Source: Chthoniobacter flavus (GTDB lineage: Bacteria > Verrucomicrobiota > Verrucomicrobiia > Chthoniobacterales > JACTMZ01). Taken from it: DNA of 64,000 bases. The stretch's first letter is position 1, and every line of letters begins with the position of its first letter. This document shows, one piece after another, positions 41,986-52,477 of this stretch. Made by a program: the position numbers and the translations under genes. The DNA lies in NCBI GenBank assembly GCA_945878135.1, contig CAMDUL010000010.1, positions 1 through 64,000 on the forward strand, in the 5' to 3' direction. The notes under the pieces are model-generated. The model did not search any database, was not told the origin of the DNA, and worked only from the letters and a program-made list of their open reading frames with translations.

Positions 41986-42186
41986 ATGAAGCGGAACACG
42001 AAGGATCAGGCTGACCAACAACGCGCGCAGCAGAAAGAACGCACCATGGCCGCGCGGCCGTGGAAAGAAGCCCTATCCATGCCGGATGGCGGAACAAAGC
42101 GCCGGAGAGTGGAGGAGGAGTGGCGTCCGGGTTCAGTCGCGCGGCGGGGGCATCAGGGGGCGGTGGAGGACCGGTGGTGGCTCTGA
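41986..42186 (+). CDS. Possible small basic protein (doubtful)
   Basis: This 66-residue reading frame starts MKRNTKDQADQQRAQQKERT, which is charged and plausibly helical, but the second half (RRVEEEWRPGSVARRGHQ) looks unstructured. A GGAAG sequence lies 4 nt before the ATG. It lies in the 466-bp gap between the signalling operon and the helicase, in which nothing else is seen except the motif at 41837. It may be a chance frame. Confidence 0.3.
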   Translation: MKRNTKDQADQQRAQQKERTMAARPWKEALSMPDGGTKRRRVEEEWRPGSVARRGHQGAVEDRWWL

Positions 42187-42264
42187 CGCGTTTGGCCCGG
42201 GGGTAGCGCGTCTTTGACGAGAACAACCCGTGACCTGCCGGGGCGGACACGTTAGGTTCCGCGG

Positions 42265-43920
<1,656 letters not shown>

Positions 43921-44047
43921 CGCCGCTGAGTCCCGACCGGGTCACCTCATTGTCCGGCACTTGCCGGCGAGTTGCACTGGGGTGTTGCTGGGATAGCACT
44001 CCTCCCCAGAGCAACGTCATGCGCCACCCCGTAGCTTCCCGTCCTCT

Positions 44048-45184
44048 ATGGACAGGAACACAAGCTATTCAGTTGAAAAATTCACCTCATCGAAACTCGC
44101 AACGCGGGGAGCGTTGCACGGGCGGATATTGTTGTCGGTGTTGGTCATCTTGGGCGCGGCCGACGGTCTCGGGCAGACGACTTACACGTGGACCGGGGGC
44201 GGGGGCGTCGGCAACCAGAAGTGGAGCAAGAACAACAACTGGTCCGGAGTGGGCGCCCCGGGCAACAACTCGACCAACTCGTTTGTCTTCTCCGGATCGG
44301 CGAGGGAGTTTGCGCCCGATAACGACCGCAACAATCTCTCCGCGGCATTGATCGTGTTCGCGACCAACGCGTCAACCAACACGCAGAGCTACGATCTCGT
44401 CGGAAACGGCCTGCGTTTGCTCGGCGGGGTGACCAATCTTTCGACGCGCGGGCACACCCTGAGCCTTGATCTGGTCCTGGCCGCCCCCACGGTGCAGTTC
44501 AGCGCGACGGAAGGAAATCTCATCCTGGCCGGGGAGGTGAGCGGCGAGGGGTCTTTGCTCAAAGCCGGCGCGGCCACTTTGATTTTGTCGGGCAGCAACA
44601 GCTTTTCAGGCGCGCTCGGCGTGGACTCCGGTGTTCTCGAGTTGGCCGCGCTGACTGGCGCGGCGGCGGGCTCGGTCTCCTCGGTCGCCGTCTCTCAAGG
44701 GGCGACCCTTCTGCTGTCACGTGACGATCAGGTGAACGACGCCGCGACGATCACGCTGTCGGGAGGGACGATCCGGCGCGGCGGGGCTGCGGGCGAGGTC
44801 TGCGGTGATCTCCTTGTCACCGCCCCATCGTTGGTCGATTTCGGAACCGGTGCCCCCAGCACTCTGGGCTTCGGGACCTACACACCGGAAACTTTGCTTT
44901 CCGTCGGGAATTTCCTGCCGGGAAATATCCTGACCTTCCGGCAAGACCTCTCGGGTTCGATCAACAACCCGAGTCTGTTTTCTTTCGACCACGGCTTCGC
45001 CACTTCCTGGGACGGGTCGACCTTCGTCATCACGGCCATCCCGGAACCGTCCGCTTTCATCACCGCGGCCGCCCTCATTGTCCTGATGAGCCGGCCGTCA
45101 CGGCGACTGATACTGCGCGACCTCAAGCGCATCGTCGGCCTGCGCGCCCCGATGCGCGACCGGCTCGCGCGGCGGCGGGAATGA
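44048..45184 (+). CDS. PEP-CTERM surface protein with autotransporter-type strand repeats
   Basis: This 378-residue secreted protein has a long signal region (GRILLSVLVILGAADGLGQ), then TYTWTGGGGVGNQKWSKNNN, a start typical of passenger-repeat proteins. A PATR-like beta-helix unit follows (GSLLKAGAATLILSGSNSFS, GALGVDSGVLELA). Near the C-terminus is the PEP-CTERM sorting signal: IPEPSAF, a hydrophobic helix and a basic tail. PEP-CTERM proteins are processed by exosortase and tied to exopolysaccharide matrices. The basic tail after the helix (about 40 residues) is longer than usual. Confidence 0.9.
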   Translation: MDRNTSYSVEKFTSSKLATRGALHGRILLSVLVILGAADGLGQTTYTWTGGGGVGNQKWSKNNNWSGVGAPGNNSTNSFVFSGSAREFAPDNDRNNLSAALIVFATNASTNTQSYDLVGNGLRLLGGVTNLSTRGHTLSLDLVLAAPTVQFSATEGNLILAGEVSGEGSLLKAGAATLILSGSNSFSGALGVDSGVLELAALTGAAAGSVSSVAVSQGATLLLSRDDQVNDAATITLSGGTIRRGGAAGEVCGDLLVTAPSLVDFGTGAPSTLGFGTYTPETLLSVGNFLPGNILTFRQDLSGSINNPSLFSFDHGFATSWDGSTFVITAIPEPSAFITAAALIVLMSRPSRRLILRDLKRIVGLRAPMRDRLARRRE

Positions 45185-45239
45185 AGCGGCCGTTTTCCGG
45201 AACGCGCTCCCTCACACCGGTATAACACCCGCGCCCTCG

Positions 45240-45273
45240 CCGCCGGATCCCCGGCACGGTGCCCCTCCGGCGG
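45240..45273 (+). terminator. Candidate terminator/cruciform after the PEP-CTERM gene
   Basis: CCGCCGGA and TCCGGCGG pair around an inner GGCAC-G-GTGCC palindrome. Only three T follow shortly after, so termination strength is uncertain. The rest of 45185-45415 holds no gene I can support. Confidence 0.4.
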
Positions 45274-45415
45274 ATATCGCCGGGTTTGATGCGGACGGCA
45301 GGTCGGCTCGCCGCTCAGGTTTCAGCGCGAGCGGAAGAGTTTCCATGCGATCTGGAAGGCGGTGAAGGTCTTTTGGATCAGGTTGATTGATGATCCGTTC
45401 CGTTACCGGCTTCGT

Positions 45416-46435
45416 TCATCGTTGGCGGAGTGCGTAGTGGCCGGTTTTCTTGCCGCCGATTTTTTCCACCAACCCCGCATCGAGAAGCGGGCGGAGCAAG
45501 CCCATCGCGCCTTGCCGGGAGATTTGCATGGCCGCCCAGATTTGGGCCGGCGTCATGCGGCCGTGGTCGCGCAGGAGTTGCAGCAAGCGTTCCTGATTGG
45601 GGCGCAGCACCAATTTGCCGGGTGATTTGACTTCCAAGGCCTGCACCCGCAGCCAGACATTTTCGAGAGTCTGGCGCACTCCCTCCGCGCAGTATTCGAG
45701 CCACTCGCTGAGGTCTTCGCCGCGCTTCCGCACGGCATCGAGCGCAGCGTAGTAGCCGCGGCGGTCCTCCCAGTAGTATTCATCCACGGAGAAGATGTGG
45801 TGGCTGTCGAAGCCGCGACGGTAGAGTTCCCACAACGCCAGCGCGCGTCCGGTCCGTCCGTTTCCATCGGCAAAGGGATGAATGTCCTCGAAGCGGTAGT
45901 GCAGGATCGCGGAACTCAGCACCGGCGAGAGTTTCGGCGCGTCCTTGTTCCACCACTCGAGAAGCTCGAACATCAGGCCCGAGACATCCGCCGCCGCTGG
46001 CGGGAAATGGTTGCCCACCCGCACGGCGATCATCCGGTAACTCCCGGCCGTGCCTTGATCCATGACCTCGCCCGCCAAGATCCGGTGCAACTCGAAGAGA
46101 TCTTCGTGGCGGATCCGCTCTTTCACGGCGTGCTTCTCGACATACCGCAGCCCGGCGAAATAGTTCAGCACCTCCCGCCGTGAACGCCCATCCGAGGCGG
46201 CGATTTCCCGTCCCTCTTCCAGCGCCTGCACTTGCTCCAGCGTCAGCGGATTGCCTTCGATCGCCGTGGAGGCGTGCACATTGCGTGTCCTCGTATCCTT
46301 CTGCAGAGCAGGAATCCAGGAAACCTCGACCGCCGCGCTTTGAATCCGCTCCCTCAATACCGCAATGGTCTCCACCAGAGAGAGAAGGCGCGGCGTGATG
46401 GAAAATTGCGGGCTGTAGGCCATGCGATAAGTCAA
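45416..46435 (-). CDS. Fic-domain protein (AMP transferase family)
   Basis: This 339-residue protein has an N-terminal Fic_N-type region with the inhibitory helix motif STAIEGNPLTLEQV, then the full catalytic loop HPFADGNGRTGRALAL, followed by a C-terminal winged-helix domain (MTPAQIWAAMQISRQGAMGL). Fic enzymes transfer AMP or related groups to target hydroxyls; the inhibitory Glu motif N-terminal to the Fic core marks class II self-inhibited members. It is not paired with an antitoxin. A fragment of a restriction subunit lies upstream, hinting that the pair belonged to a defence island. Confidence 0.93.
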   Translation of the reverse strand: MTYRMAYSPQFSITPRLLSLVETIAVLRERIQSAAVEVSWIPALQKDTRTRNVHASTAIEGNPLTLEQVQALEEGREIAASDGRSRREVLNYFAGLRYVEKHAVKERIRHEDLFELHRILAGEVMDQGTAGSYRMIAVRVGNHFPPAAADVSGLMFELLEWWNKDAPKLSPVLSSAILHYRFEDIHPFADGNGRTGRALALWELYRRGFDSHHIFSVDEYYWEDRRGYYAALDAVRKRGEDLSEWLEYCAEGVRQTLENVWLRVQALEVKSPGKLVLRPNQERLLQLLRDHGRMTPAQIWAAMQISRQGAMGLLRPLLDAGLVEKIGGKKTGHYALRQR

Positions 46436-46505
46436 GCGTAAGTCAACTTATGAGTCAAGCAGGTCCGCGGGGCTCACCCGGCGACACGGAGGGCGCCGGT
46501 GAGGA

Positions 46506-46868
46506 TCATAGGTTAACGTAGAAGGCTTGGTGCAGCAGGGATTTCTTCAACTCCGCGAGCGCCGCCTGCTTTTGTTCGTAGATGCGGGTGAGGCGTTGGG
46601 TTTCGATAAGTCTTATCACAAAGTCAGTCATTGAGGTTGTGCCATTCGGTTTCGGGCGACCCTCGCAGAAATGCGCTGATCCTGTCCAAACCCGGTGATC
46701 CTGCGCCCACGCGATGTGGTCAGCGAGGCGCAGCGCTTTCGCATGGTTTGATGCATAATTCCGTGCCCCCGGGATCAAGGGCAGTGGCGGGGTCCAGCCA
46801 ACGCGGACCTGAACCATTTCAGGCAACATTTCCCAGAGTTCGTTCCAGCGAACGGGCATGGGGCACAC
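46506..46868 (-). pseudogene. Chimeric remnant ending in a type I restriction specificity (HsdS) tail
   Basis: The frame reads 120 residues but joins two unrelated pieces. The first half (RWNELWEMLPEMVQVRVGW, PPLPLIPGARNYASNHAKAL, RLADHIAWAQDH) resembles a small uncharacterised bacterial family of W...LP...GWxPPLPLI pattern. The last 30 residues (TQRLTRIYEQKQAALAELKK followed by SLLHQAF) are the classic C-terminal helix of HsdS specificity subunits. The rest of HsdS is absent, so the locus is a decayed restriction-modification remnant. Confidence 0.6.
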
Positions 46869-47063
46869 TCGACTGTTTTCTCGGCAGTAGGGACCAAAGA
46901 ATCCGGAGTTTCGGCATTAGTAACAATTCTCCGGAGAAGGCTTGGGGTGGTGGGAATCCGCCGAGGGCCTGCCGCGGAGCTTGCGCGGATCCCGTGTCCG
47001 ATCCCGAGGGCATCTTGGACCGGCGGGCCGAGATAAAGGTTCCGGCTGTCACCGACCACTGTT

Positions 47064-47756
47064 ATGGATGGGACTGTGACGACGATGGTGCACCGCGCGG
47101 CGACGGGCCTGCTCGCCATCCTGCTTGGGGGGTGCGCCTCGGTGAGTGTGAAGGAAGACCAATGGTCGCCGGAAAAGCTGGTAATGCCAAAGCGGGTGTA
47201 CGTGAAAGATTATGACATGCCATCCGATTCTCTCGCGGTGGACCGCAGCGGGGAAGAGTTGGAAAAGTTCCGCGAGGACACGTCAAAGAATTTCACGGCG
47301 GAACTTTGCGAGCGGATCACCAAGCGCATCGCGCCGGCCGTTCCGCTGGTTGAAGGTGTCCGTCCGGAACCGGGCAGCTGGGTGGTCGAAGGCCGCTTCT
47401 TGCGGTTGAACCAAGGGAGCCGTTTGCTGCGCAGCCTGGTCGGGCTGGGCGCCGGCGGAACAAAGATGGACGCGCAGACGACCGTTTCGGCGGTCGGGGC
47501 GCGCGGAGCCGAGAAGGCGATTGCCGAGATCGAAACAACCGGCGGATCGAATGCCGAACCGGGCATGCTCACCTTCCCGACGCCGATCGGCGGCGGGATC
47601 CGGGCCGTGGTGTCGCTCGCGAAGACGGGAGTCACGGCGGACCAGCGCCGCACGGCGCGGATGATCACCGCGGCGATGGCGGAGAAGTTGGAGACGCAGG
47701 GCTACGCGTTGCCGGGGAAGAAGGAGAAGGCCAAGAGGTCGGAGACCCAGCCGTGA
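47064..47756 (+). CDS. DUF4410-family lipoprotein
   Basis: This 230-residue protein has a lipoprotein signal with lipobox LLGGC (cleavage before Cys24). The mature domain matches the DUF4410 pattern: KRVYVKDYDM near the start, PGSWVVEGRFLRLNQGSRL with the following GLGAGGTKMDAQTTV, and a late GGSNAEPGMLTF. These proteins of unknown role are common in Planctomycetes, Verrucomicrobia and Bacteroidetes. ATG at 47085 would also give a proper signal peptide. Confidence 0.8.
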   Translation: MDGTVTTMVHRAATGLLAILLGGCASVSVKEDQWSPEKLVMPKRVYVKDYDMPSDSLAVDRSGEELEKFREDTSKNFTAELCERITKRIAPAVPLVEGVRPEPGSWVVEGRFLRLNQGSRLLRSLVGLGAGGTKMDAQTTVSAVGARGAEKAIAEIETTGGSNAEPGMLTFPTPIGGGIRAVVSLAKTGVTADQRRTARMITAAMAEKLETQGYALPGKKEKAKRSETQP

Positions 47757-47775
47757 CCGTTCTGCCCGGCGGTCT

Positions 47776-49251
47776 TCATGCGGCGCGGAGCGCGTCGAGA
47801 AGGGCGCCGAGGGGAACGGAAGCGAAACGGGTGGCGGTGTCGGAAACGGCGTAGGGAAGAATGAGCGTGTCGTGGTGAACGAGGCCGCCGCAGGAGTAGA
47901 CGACATTCGGAACGTAGCCCTCGCGCTCGTCGGGCGCCGGGCCGAGAAGGGGTTCCTTGAGGCGTCCGATGATGCGGGAGGGGTCGTCGCGATCGAGAAG
48001 GACGGCGCCGATGCAGTATTTGCGCATGGGGCCGACGCCATGGGTCAGGACGAGCCATCCGGCCGCGGTTTCGATGGGCGAGCCGCAATTGCCGAGCTGG
48101 GTGAATTCCCAGGGCTGGGAGGGGCGGATGATGACTTTGGATTCATACCAGAAATACGGATGATCGGAGAACATGAGGTGGATGTTCTCGCCGTCCTGGC
48201 GTCCGAGCATGGCATAGAGTCCGTTGATTTTGCGCGGGAAGAGGGCGAAGCCTTTGTTGGTCACGGCGGGGCCGTTGAGGGTGCTGACCCGGAAGGCGCA
48301 GAAGTCGCGCGTCTCGACGATCTGCGGGAAAATCGTGCTGCCATTGTAGGCGGTGTAGGTGGCGTAGTAGACGACGGATCCGTCCTCGTGCGTGAAGCGG
48401 ACGAACCGCGCGTCTTCGATGCCGTTGCTTTCCAGCGGCGAATAGGGGAAGAGGACTTTTTCGGCCATTTGCAGTCCGTCTTTGAAGCGCACGGTGTAGT
48501 TCGCTTCGGCCAGGTGGAGGGCCTGCTCCCCGGCGCGGATGACATCGGAGGGCACATCCTCGCGGCGGAGGCGCACGACGCGCGCGACGAGTTCGCCCAT
48601 GTGGAAGGTTTCCGGTAACTCGGAGGTGGCGCGTTTGACCGCGTCGTGCTCGAGGCCCATTTCGTGGAGTTTGCGCCGGAAAAGGGAGAGGTCGTAACGG
48701 GCGGCGGGTTCGGGGCGGGGCGAGTGGACGAAGCGCGTGACGGGATCGAGTCGCACCGTTCCGTCGGGCGCGGCGAGGCCGGAGCGGAAGGTGATGGACG
48801 AGATGTGGCCCTCGCCGGTGGCGCGGAGGCTGAGGATGAAACGCAGTTCGCCGGGTGCGAGACCCGACTGGTCGGGGGCGGGAACGATGCTGGGGTTGAA
48901 GAGGGCGCTGGATTCGAGCGAATACTCGTTGGTGAAATACGAACCGATGAGGAGTTTGCGCGGTTCGCTGACCGTGCCGTCGACCGGCAGGAGCGGGGCC
49001 ATCTTGTTGTAACGGTCGAGGAAAATGGCGCGGATGTCCTCGTGGCGGTCGTGGAATTCGTGAAGGACGTTTTCGAGGGTGGCTTCCACGGTCGCATCGT
49101 CGAGGAGGAGGACGCGGGCGAGGATGTCGAGCAGACGGCGGCTGGGTTCGGCATGCCCGGTGGGTTTGACGATGACGGAGGCCATGAACGGACGCAGGAG
49201 GACGCGCCGGGCGTCGGGGCGGAGTTCGAGCGGTTGGCGGCGGAGGTTCAT
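47776..49251 (-). CDS. GH130-family glycoside phosphorylase/mannosidase
   Basis: This 491-residue protein has a five-bladed propeller with GH130 motifs: GIEDARFVRFTHEDG, GSPIETAAGWLVLTHGVGP and EREGYVPNVVYSCGGLVHHD. The N-terminal 130 residues form a helical cap typical of the longer subfamily. GH130 enzymes split beta-mannosides by phosphorolysis, or hydrolyse them; the exact linkage is not readable here. It overlaps the stop of the GT4 gene (ATGA), so synthesis and breakdown of one glycan may be coupled. Confidence 0.88.
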   Translation of the reverse strand: MNLRRQPLELRPDARRVLLRPFMASVIVKPTGHAEPSRRLLDILARVLLLDDATVEATLENVLHEFHDRHEDIRAIFLDRYNKMAPLLPVDGTVSEPRKLLIGSYFTNEYSLESSALFNPSIVPAPDQSGLAPGELRFILSLRATGEGHISSITFRSGLAAPDGTVRLDPVTRFVHSPRPEPAARYDLSLFRRKLHEMGLEHDAVKRATSELPETFHMGELVARVVRLRREDVPSDVIRAGEQALHLAEANYTVRFKDGLQMAEKVLFPYSPLESNGIEDARFVRFTHEDGSVVYYATYTAYNGSTIFPQIVETRDFCAFRVSTLNGPAVTNKGFALFPRKINGLYAMLGRQDGENIHLMFSDHPYFWYESKVIIRPSQPWEFTQLGNCGSPIETAAGWLVLTHGVGPMRKYCIGAVLLDRDDPSRIIGRLKEPLLGPAPDEREGYVPNVVYSCGGLVHHDTLILPYAVSDTATRFASVPLGALLDALRAA

Positions 49252-51536
49252 GAGTCGTGGTTGCGGTCGGCGTGGAAGGCGGCGCTGGCGTTGTCGAGGG
49301 CCTTCATCTCGGCGAGGGCCAGCCAGAAAGAAAGGGTGGATTCGGCGCCTTGGTTTTGGTTCGCCCGGTTGGGGTGGAGTCCGTCACGACAACCCCCGGA
49401 TGCCGCATCGTAAAGAATTTCGCCGAGGTCATTGGTGCCGAGGAACCAGTCGAAGCTGCGGGCGGCCTCGGCGCGCCAATGGCGGTCGCCGGTGGAGTTG
49501 AACGCTTCGATGCAGGCGCTCACCGCGGCCGCCGCCTCGATCGGTTGCTGGTCGAACTCCGCCGGGGCGCTTCCCTTCTGCCAGAAGCCATTGGAGCCGA
49601 CCGGACGGAAACAGCCGCCCTCGCCGCGTTGGTGATCCATGAGCCAGCGCAGGGAGCGGAGCCCGGCGTCGCGCATCTTGTCGTTGCCGGTCCAGCGTCC
49701 GGCCAGAATGAGCGCGTGGCTCAAGCGGGGATTGTCATAAGCGACGATGTCCTCGAACCACGGCCAGTCGTCCGTGGCGGTGCGTTGCCAAAGCTCGAAA
49801 AGACGGGTGGCAAGGTCTTCGCGGAGGCGTGCGGCGAGCAGGTCCCCGTCGAGGGTGCGGAGGTATTCGTGCAATCCGAGAACGGCGAAGGCCCAGGCGC
49901 GTGGCGAGCTGAAGGTGTCGACGGCGGGAAGCGCTTCCTCGAAAAGCGGCGCGGCCCAGGCGCGCAGGCTTTCGCTGCGGGTGCGGCCGACGACGGCACC
50001 GAGGGCCCAGAGGGCGCGCCCGTGGCTGTCCTCCGACCCGTGTTGCTCGAGCCATTTGCGGTCGAAACTCATGAAATTGCGGAAGCGCGCGGTTTCGCGG
50101 ACAAAAGCGTGCTGGAGGAAGGCGGCGTAGGCCGCGCGGGCGAGGCGGACTTCCGTCGGGCATTCGTCCAGTTCCTCGAGCAGGACGGAAAGGAGGAGGG
50201 CGCGGGCATTGTCGTCCGTGCAATAGCCGTGGTCGAACCAAGGCACGGTGAAAATGGCGTGCTGGAAGATCCCGGTGCTGTCGGTCATGCGCAGGAGGTG
50301 ATCGAAGCGCCAGGGCGGGAGGTGGGAATGTTCGCCGAGTGCCGCGGCAGCTTTCGGTTGGTGGTTGCGCTGAATCTCGTAATGCTCGCAGGCATTGGCG
50401 AAGACGCCGGTGTAGGCCTTGGCCACTTCGGCCCAAACCATGTGGCGTCCGGAAAGGTAAGCCTGCTTGCGGATGGCGCTGAGGCTTTTCCCGTCGTCGA
50501 GCAGCGCGTTGACCGCGCCGGCCGCGGCGGCGGCGTCGCGGAAGGGGATAAGGGCCCCGGCACCGTCGGCCAGGAGCTCGGCGGCGTGCCAGTAGGGAGT
50601 GGAGACAACGGCTTTGCCCGCGCCGTAGCAGTAGGACAAGGTTCCGGAGGTGATCTGGGCTTCGTTCAGGTAGGGGGTGATGTAGATGTCGGCGGCGCCG
50701 ATGTATTCGACCAGTTCCTCGCTCGAGACGTAGCGGTTGACGAAGATGACGTTTTTGTCCACCCCGAGCCGTCGGGCCATGCGTTCGAGTTGCAGGCGGT
50801 AATTCTCGCCCTCTTCGCGCATCAGGTTCGGGTGCGTGGCGCCGAGCACGATGTAGACGAGTCGCGGATGGCGCGCGACGATCGCGGGCAAGGCCTGGAT
50901 GACATACTCGATCCCTTTGTTGGGGGAGAGCAGACCGAAGGTGAGCATGACCGGCCGTCCGGCGACTTCAAACTGGTCTTTGTAGAAACTGGGGTCGGTG
51001 AAAGCGGTGTCGGGGATGCCGTGGGGAATGACGGAGAGCTTGCCCTCATCCACGCCGTAGAGGCTGAGGAGCATGCCGCGGGCGCGTTCGGCCATGACGA
51101 CGACGCGGGAGGAAAGATCGAGGAGCTCGGTGAAGACACGGCGCTGGTCGGCATCGGGGTTTTCCAGCACGGTATGCAAAGTGGTGATAACAGGCATGCG
51201 CACCCGGCGGAGAAGGGCGAGCAAATGGCTGCCGGCCGCACCGCCGTAGATACCGAACTCGTGTTGCACGCAGAGGGCGTCCATGTGCGCGAGGTTGAGG
51301 AAGTTGGCCGCGCGGACGTAGGACGCCACGTCGGGTTGGGGGATTTCGAAGCGGACAGTTTCTGGGTAGGCGTAGGCGCCGGGCCGGTCGGACACGGCAA
51401 TGACAGGACAGTTCCATCCGGGGTTGGCGGAAACAATCGAATCGCGCAGGTCGCGCGTGAAGGTGGCGATCCCGCACTGGCGCGGTGGATAGTCGCCGAG
51501 GAAGGCCACTTTGCTGACAAGAGACGGTGCAGCCAT
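49248..51536 (-). CDS. GT4 glycosyltransferase fused to an alpha/alpha-barrel domain
   Basis: This 762-residue protein has a GT4 (GT-B) half at residues about 1-385: FLGDYPPRQCGIATFTRDL, TTLHTVLENPD, SVIPHGIPD, FGLLSPNKGIEYVI, PYLNEAQITSGTLSYCYGAG (donor-site Glu). The C-terminal half (about 400-745) is all-helical with repeated Trp/His/Asp-rich motifs (YCTDDNARALLLSVLLEEL, SHGRALWALGAVVG, GAESTLSFWLALAEM), resembling a six-hairpin glycosidase fold. The donor is not certain; the GH130 partner suggests a mannose nucleotide. The start at MAAPSLVSKV is preferred over an ATG 9 nt upstream. Confidence 0.9.
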   Translation of the reverse strand: MAAPSLVSKVAFLGDYPPRQCGIATFTRDLRDSIVSANPGWNCPVIAVSDRPGAYAYPETVRFEIPQPDVASYVRAANFLNLAHMDALCVQHEFGIYGGAAGSHLLALLRRVRMPVITTLHTVLENPDADQRRVFTELLDLSSRVVVMAERARGMLLSLYGVDEGKLSVIPHGIPDTAFTDPSFYKDQFEVAGRPVMLTFGLLSPNKGIEYVIQALPAIVARHPRLVYIVLGATHPNLMREEGENYRLQLERMARRLGVDKNVIFVNRYVSSEELVEYIGAADIYITPYLNEAQITSGTLSYCYGAGKAVVSTPYWHAAELLADGAGALIPFRDAAAAAGAVNALLDDGKSLSAIRKQAYLSGRHMVWAEVAKAYTGVFANACEHYEIQRNHQPKAAAALGEHSHLPPWRFDHLLRMTDSTGIFQHAIFTVPWFDHGYCTDDNARALLLSVLLEELDECPTEVRLARAAYAAFLQHAFVRETARFRNFMSFDRKWLEQHGSEDSHGRALWALGAVVGRTRSESLRAWAAPLFEEALPAVDTFSSPRAWAFAVLGLHEYLRTLDGDLLAARLREDLATRLFELWQRTATDDWPWFEDIVAYDNPRLSHALILAGRWTGNDKMRDAGLRSLRWLMDHQRGEGGCFRPVGSNGFWQKGSAPAEFDQQPIEAAAAVSACIEAFNSTGDRHWRAEAARSFDWFLGTNDLGEILYDAASGGCRDGLHPNRANQNQGAESTLSFWLALAEMKALDNASAAFHADRNHDS

Positions 51537-51626
51537 TCCCTGCATTGTGGTCGGGAGGGCCGAATGGCCAATGGTAAAATGCGAAGCTGCCGGGAGGCAG
51601 AAGTCGCCGGCCTCGCGCGGCCGCGT

Positions 51627-52358
51627 TCAATACCTGAGAACTTTGGCGAGGAAACGTCGCGCGCTTTCGGTCTCCGGGGCGGCGAAAAACTCGCCGGCAG
51701 GACCGTGTTCCGCCATCCGGCCGTCGGCGAGGAAAGCGATCTGGTCGGCGACGGTGCGGGCGAAGTTCATGGCATGGGTGACGAGGATGAAGGTGCGGCC
51801 CTCGGATTTGAGGTCGGCGATGACTTCCAACACTTCGGCGGTCATTTCCGGATCGAGGGCGGAGGTGGGTTCGTCGAAGAGGAGAAGCTTCGGACGGATG
51901 GCCACGGCGCGGGCGATGGCGACGCGTTGGCGTTGTCCGCCGGAGAGTTCGGCCGGACGTTTGTGGCCGTGGCCTTGGAGATGCAGACGTTCGAGAAGTT
52001 CTTCCGCGCGGCTGCGGGCTTCGTCGGGAGTCCGTCCGTGGACGGCGGTGAGGGGAAGCATGATATTGGCGAGGGCGTCGAGATGGGGAAAGAGGTTCCA
52101 CGATTGGAAGACGGTGCCGATGTTGCCGCGGTAGGCGCGAAGAGATTTCCCGGAAGCGGGCACGGGCTCGTGGTCGACGGTGATGGATCCCGCCTCGGGT
52201 GACTCCAACCCGCCGATGAGGCGCAGCAGGGTGGACTTGCCGCCACCGGAGGGGCCGAGCAAAGCGAGCACGTGCGGAAAATCGAGCGTCGCCGTGATAT
52301 CGTCGATCACGGTGTGATCGCCGTAGCGCTTGGTGAGATGCTGCAACTCCAGTCGCAT
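51627..52358 (-). CDS. Polar amino-acid ABC transporter ATP-binding protein
   Basis: This 243-residue ATPase has Walker A LLGPSGGGKSTLL, Q loop TVFQSWNLFPHL, signature LSGGQRQRVAIARA, Walker B LLLFDEPTSALDPE and switch His in LVTHAMNFA. The Q-loop FPHLDALANIMLP resembles the GlnQ/HisP (PAAT) family. It follows the permease gene by 119 nt that contains a hairpin repeat. No periplasmic binding protein is encoded in the window next to it. Confidence 0.93.
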   Translation of the reverse strand: MRLELQHLTKRYGDHTVIDDITATLDFPHVLALLGPSGGGKSTLLRLIGGLESPEAGSITVDHEPVPASGKSLRAYRGNIGTVFQSWNLFPHLDALANIMLPLTAVHGRTPDEARSRAEELLERLHLQGHGHKRPAELSGGQRQRVAIARAVAIRPKLLLFDEPTSALDPEMTAEVLEVIADLKSEGRTFILVTHAMNFARTVADQIAFLADGRMAEHGPAGEFFAAPETESARRFLAKVLRY

Positions 52359-52400
52359 TGCTAGTTGAGGGTTGAGGGTTGAAGGTTGAGGGTTTGGCGG

Positions 52401-52427
52401 GTCCGGCGGTCATAGACCGCCGCTACA
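52401..52427 (-). repeat. TTGTAGCGG-family hairpin unit between ABC transporter genes
   Basis: The minus strand reads CTTGTAGCGGCGGTCTATGA then CCGCCGGAC. It sits between the permease and ATPase genes of one transporter. A short T/G-rich tandem (GTTGAGGGTTGAAGG-like) flanks it. Confidence 0.75.
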
Positions 52428-52477
52428 AGTGGAGGATATTTTCTCTCAACTCTCATCGCTCAACCCTCAACTGTTCT

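Noticed and set aside
44048-45184. True type V autotransporter
   Set aside because: The protein has PATR-like strands but no C-terminal beta-barrel; the PEP-CTERM signal explains its end.
45313-45400. Minus-strand short frame ending QKTFTAFQIAWKLFRSR
   Set aside because: It reads like a protein C-terminus but has an upstream stop after 24 codons and no start codon other than CTG; too short to support as a gene.
49257-52202. 981-residue plus-strand open frame
   Set aside because: It covers the antisense of the GT4 and ABC ATPase genes and has Gly/Glu/Val shadow composition.
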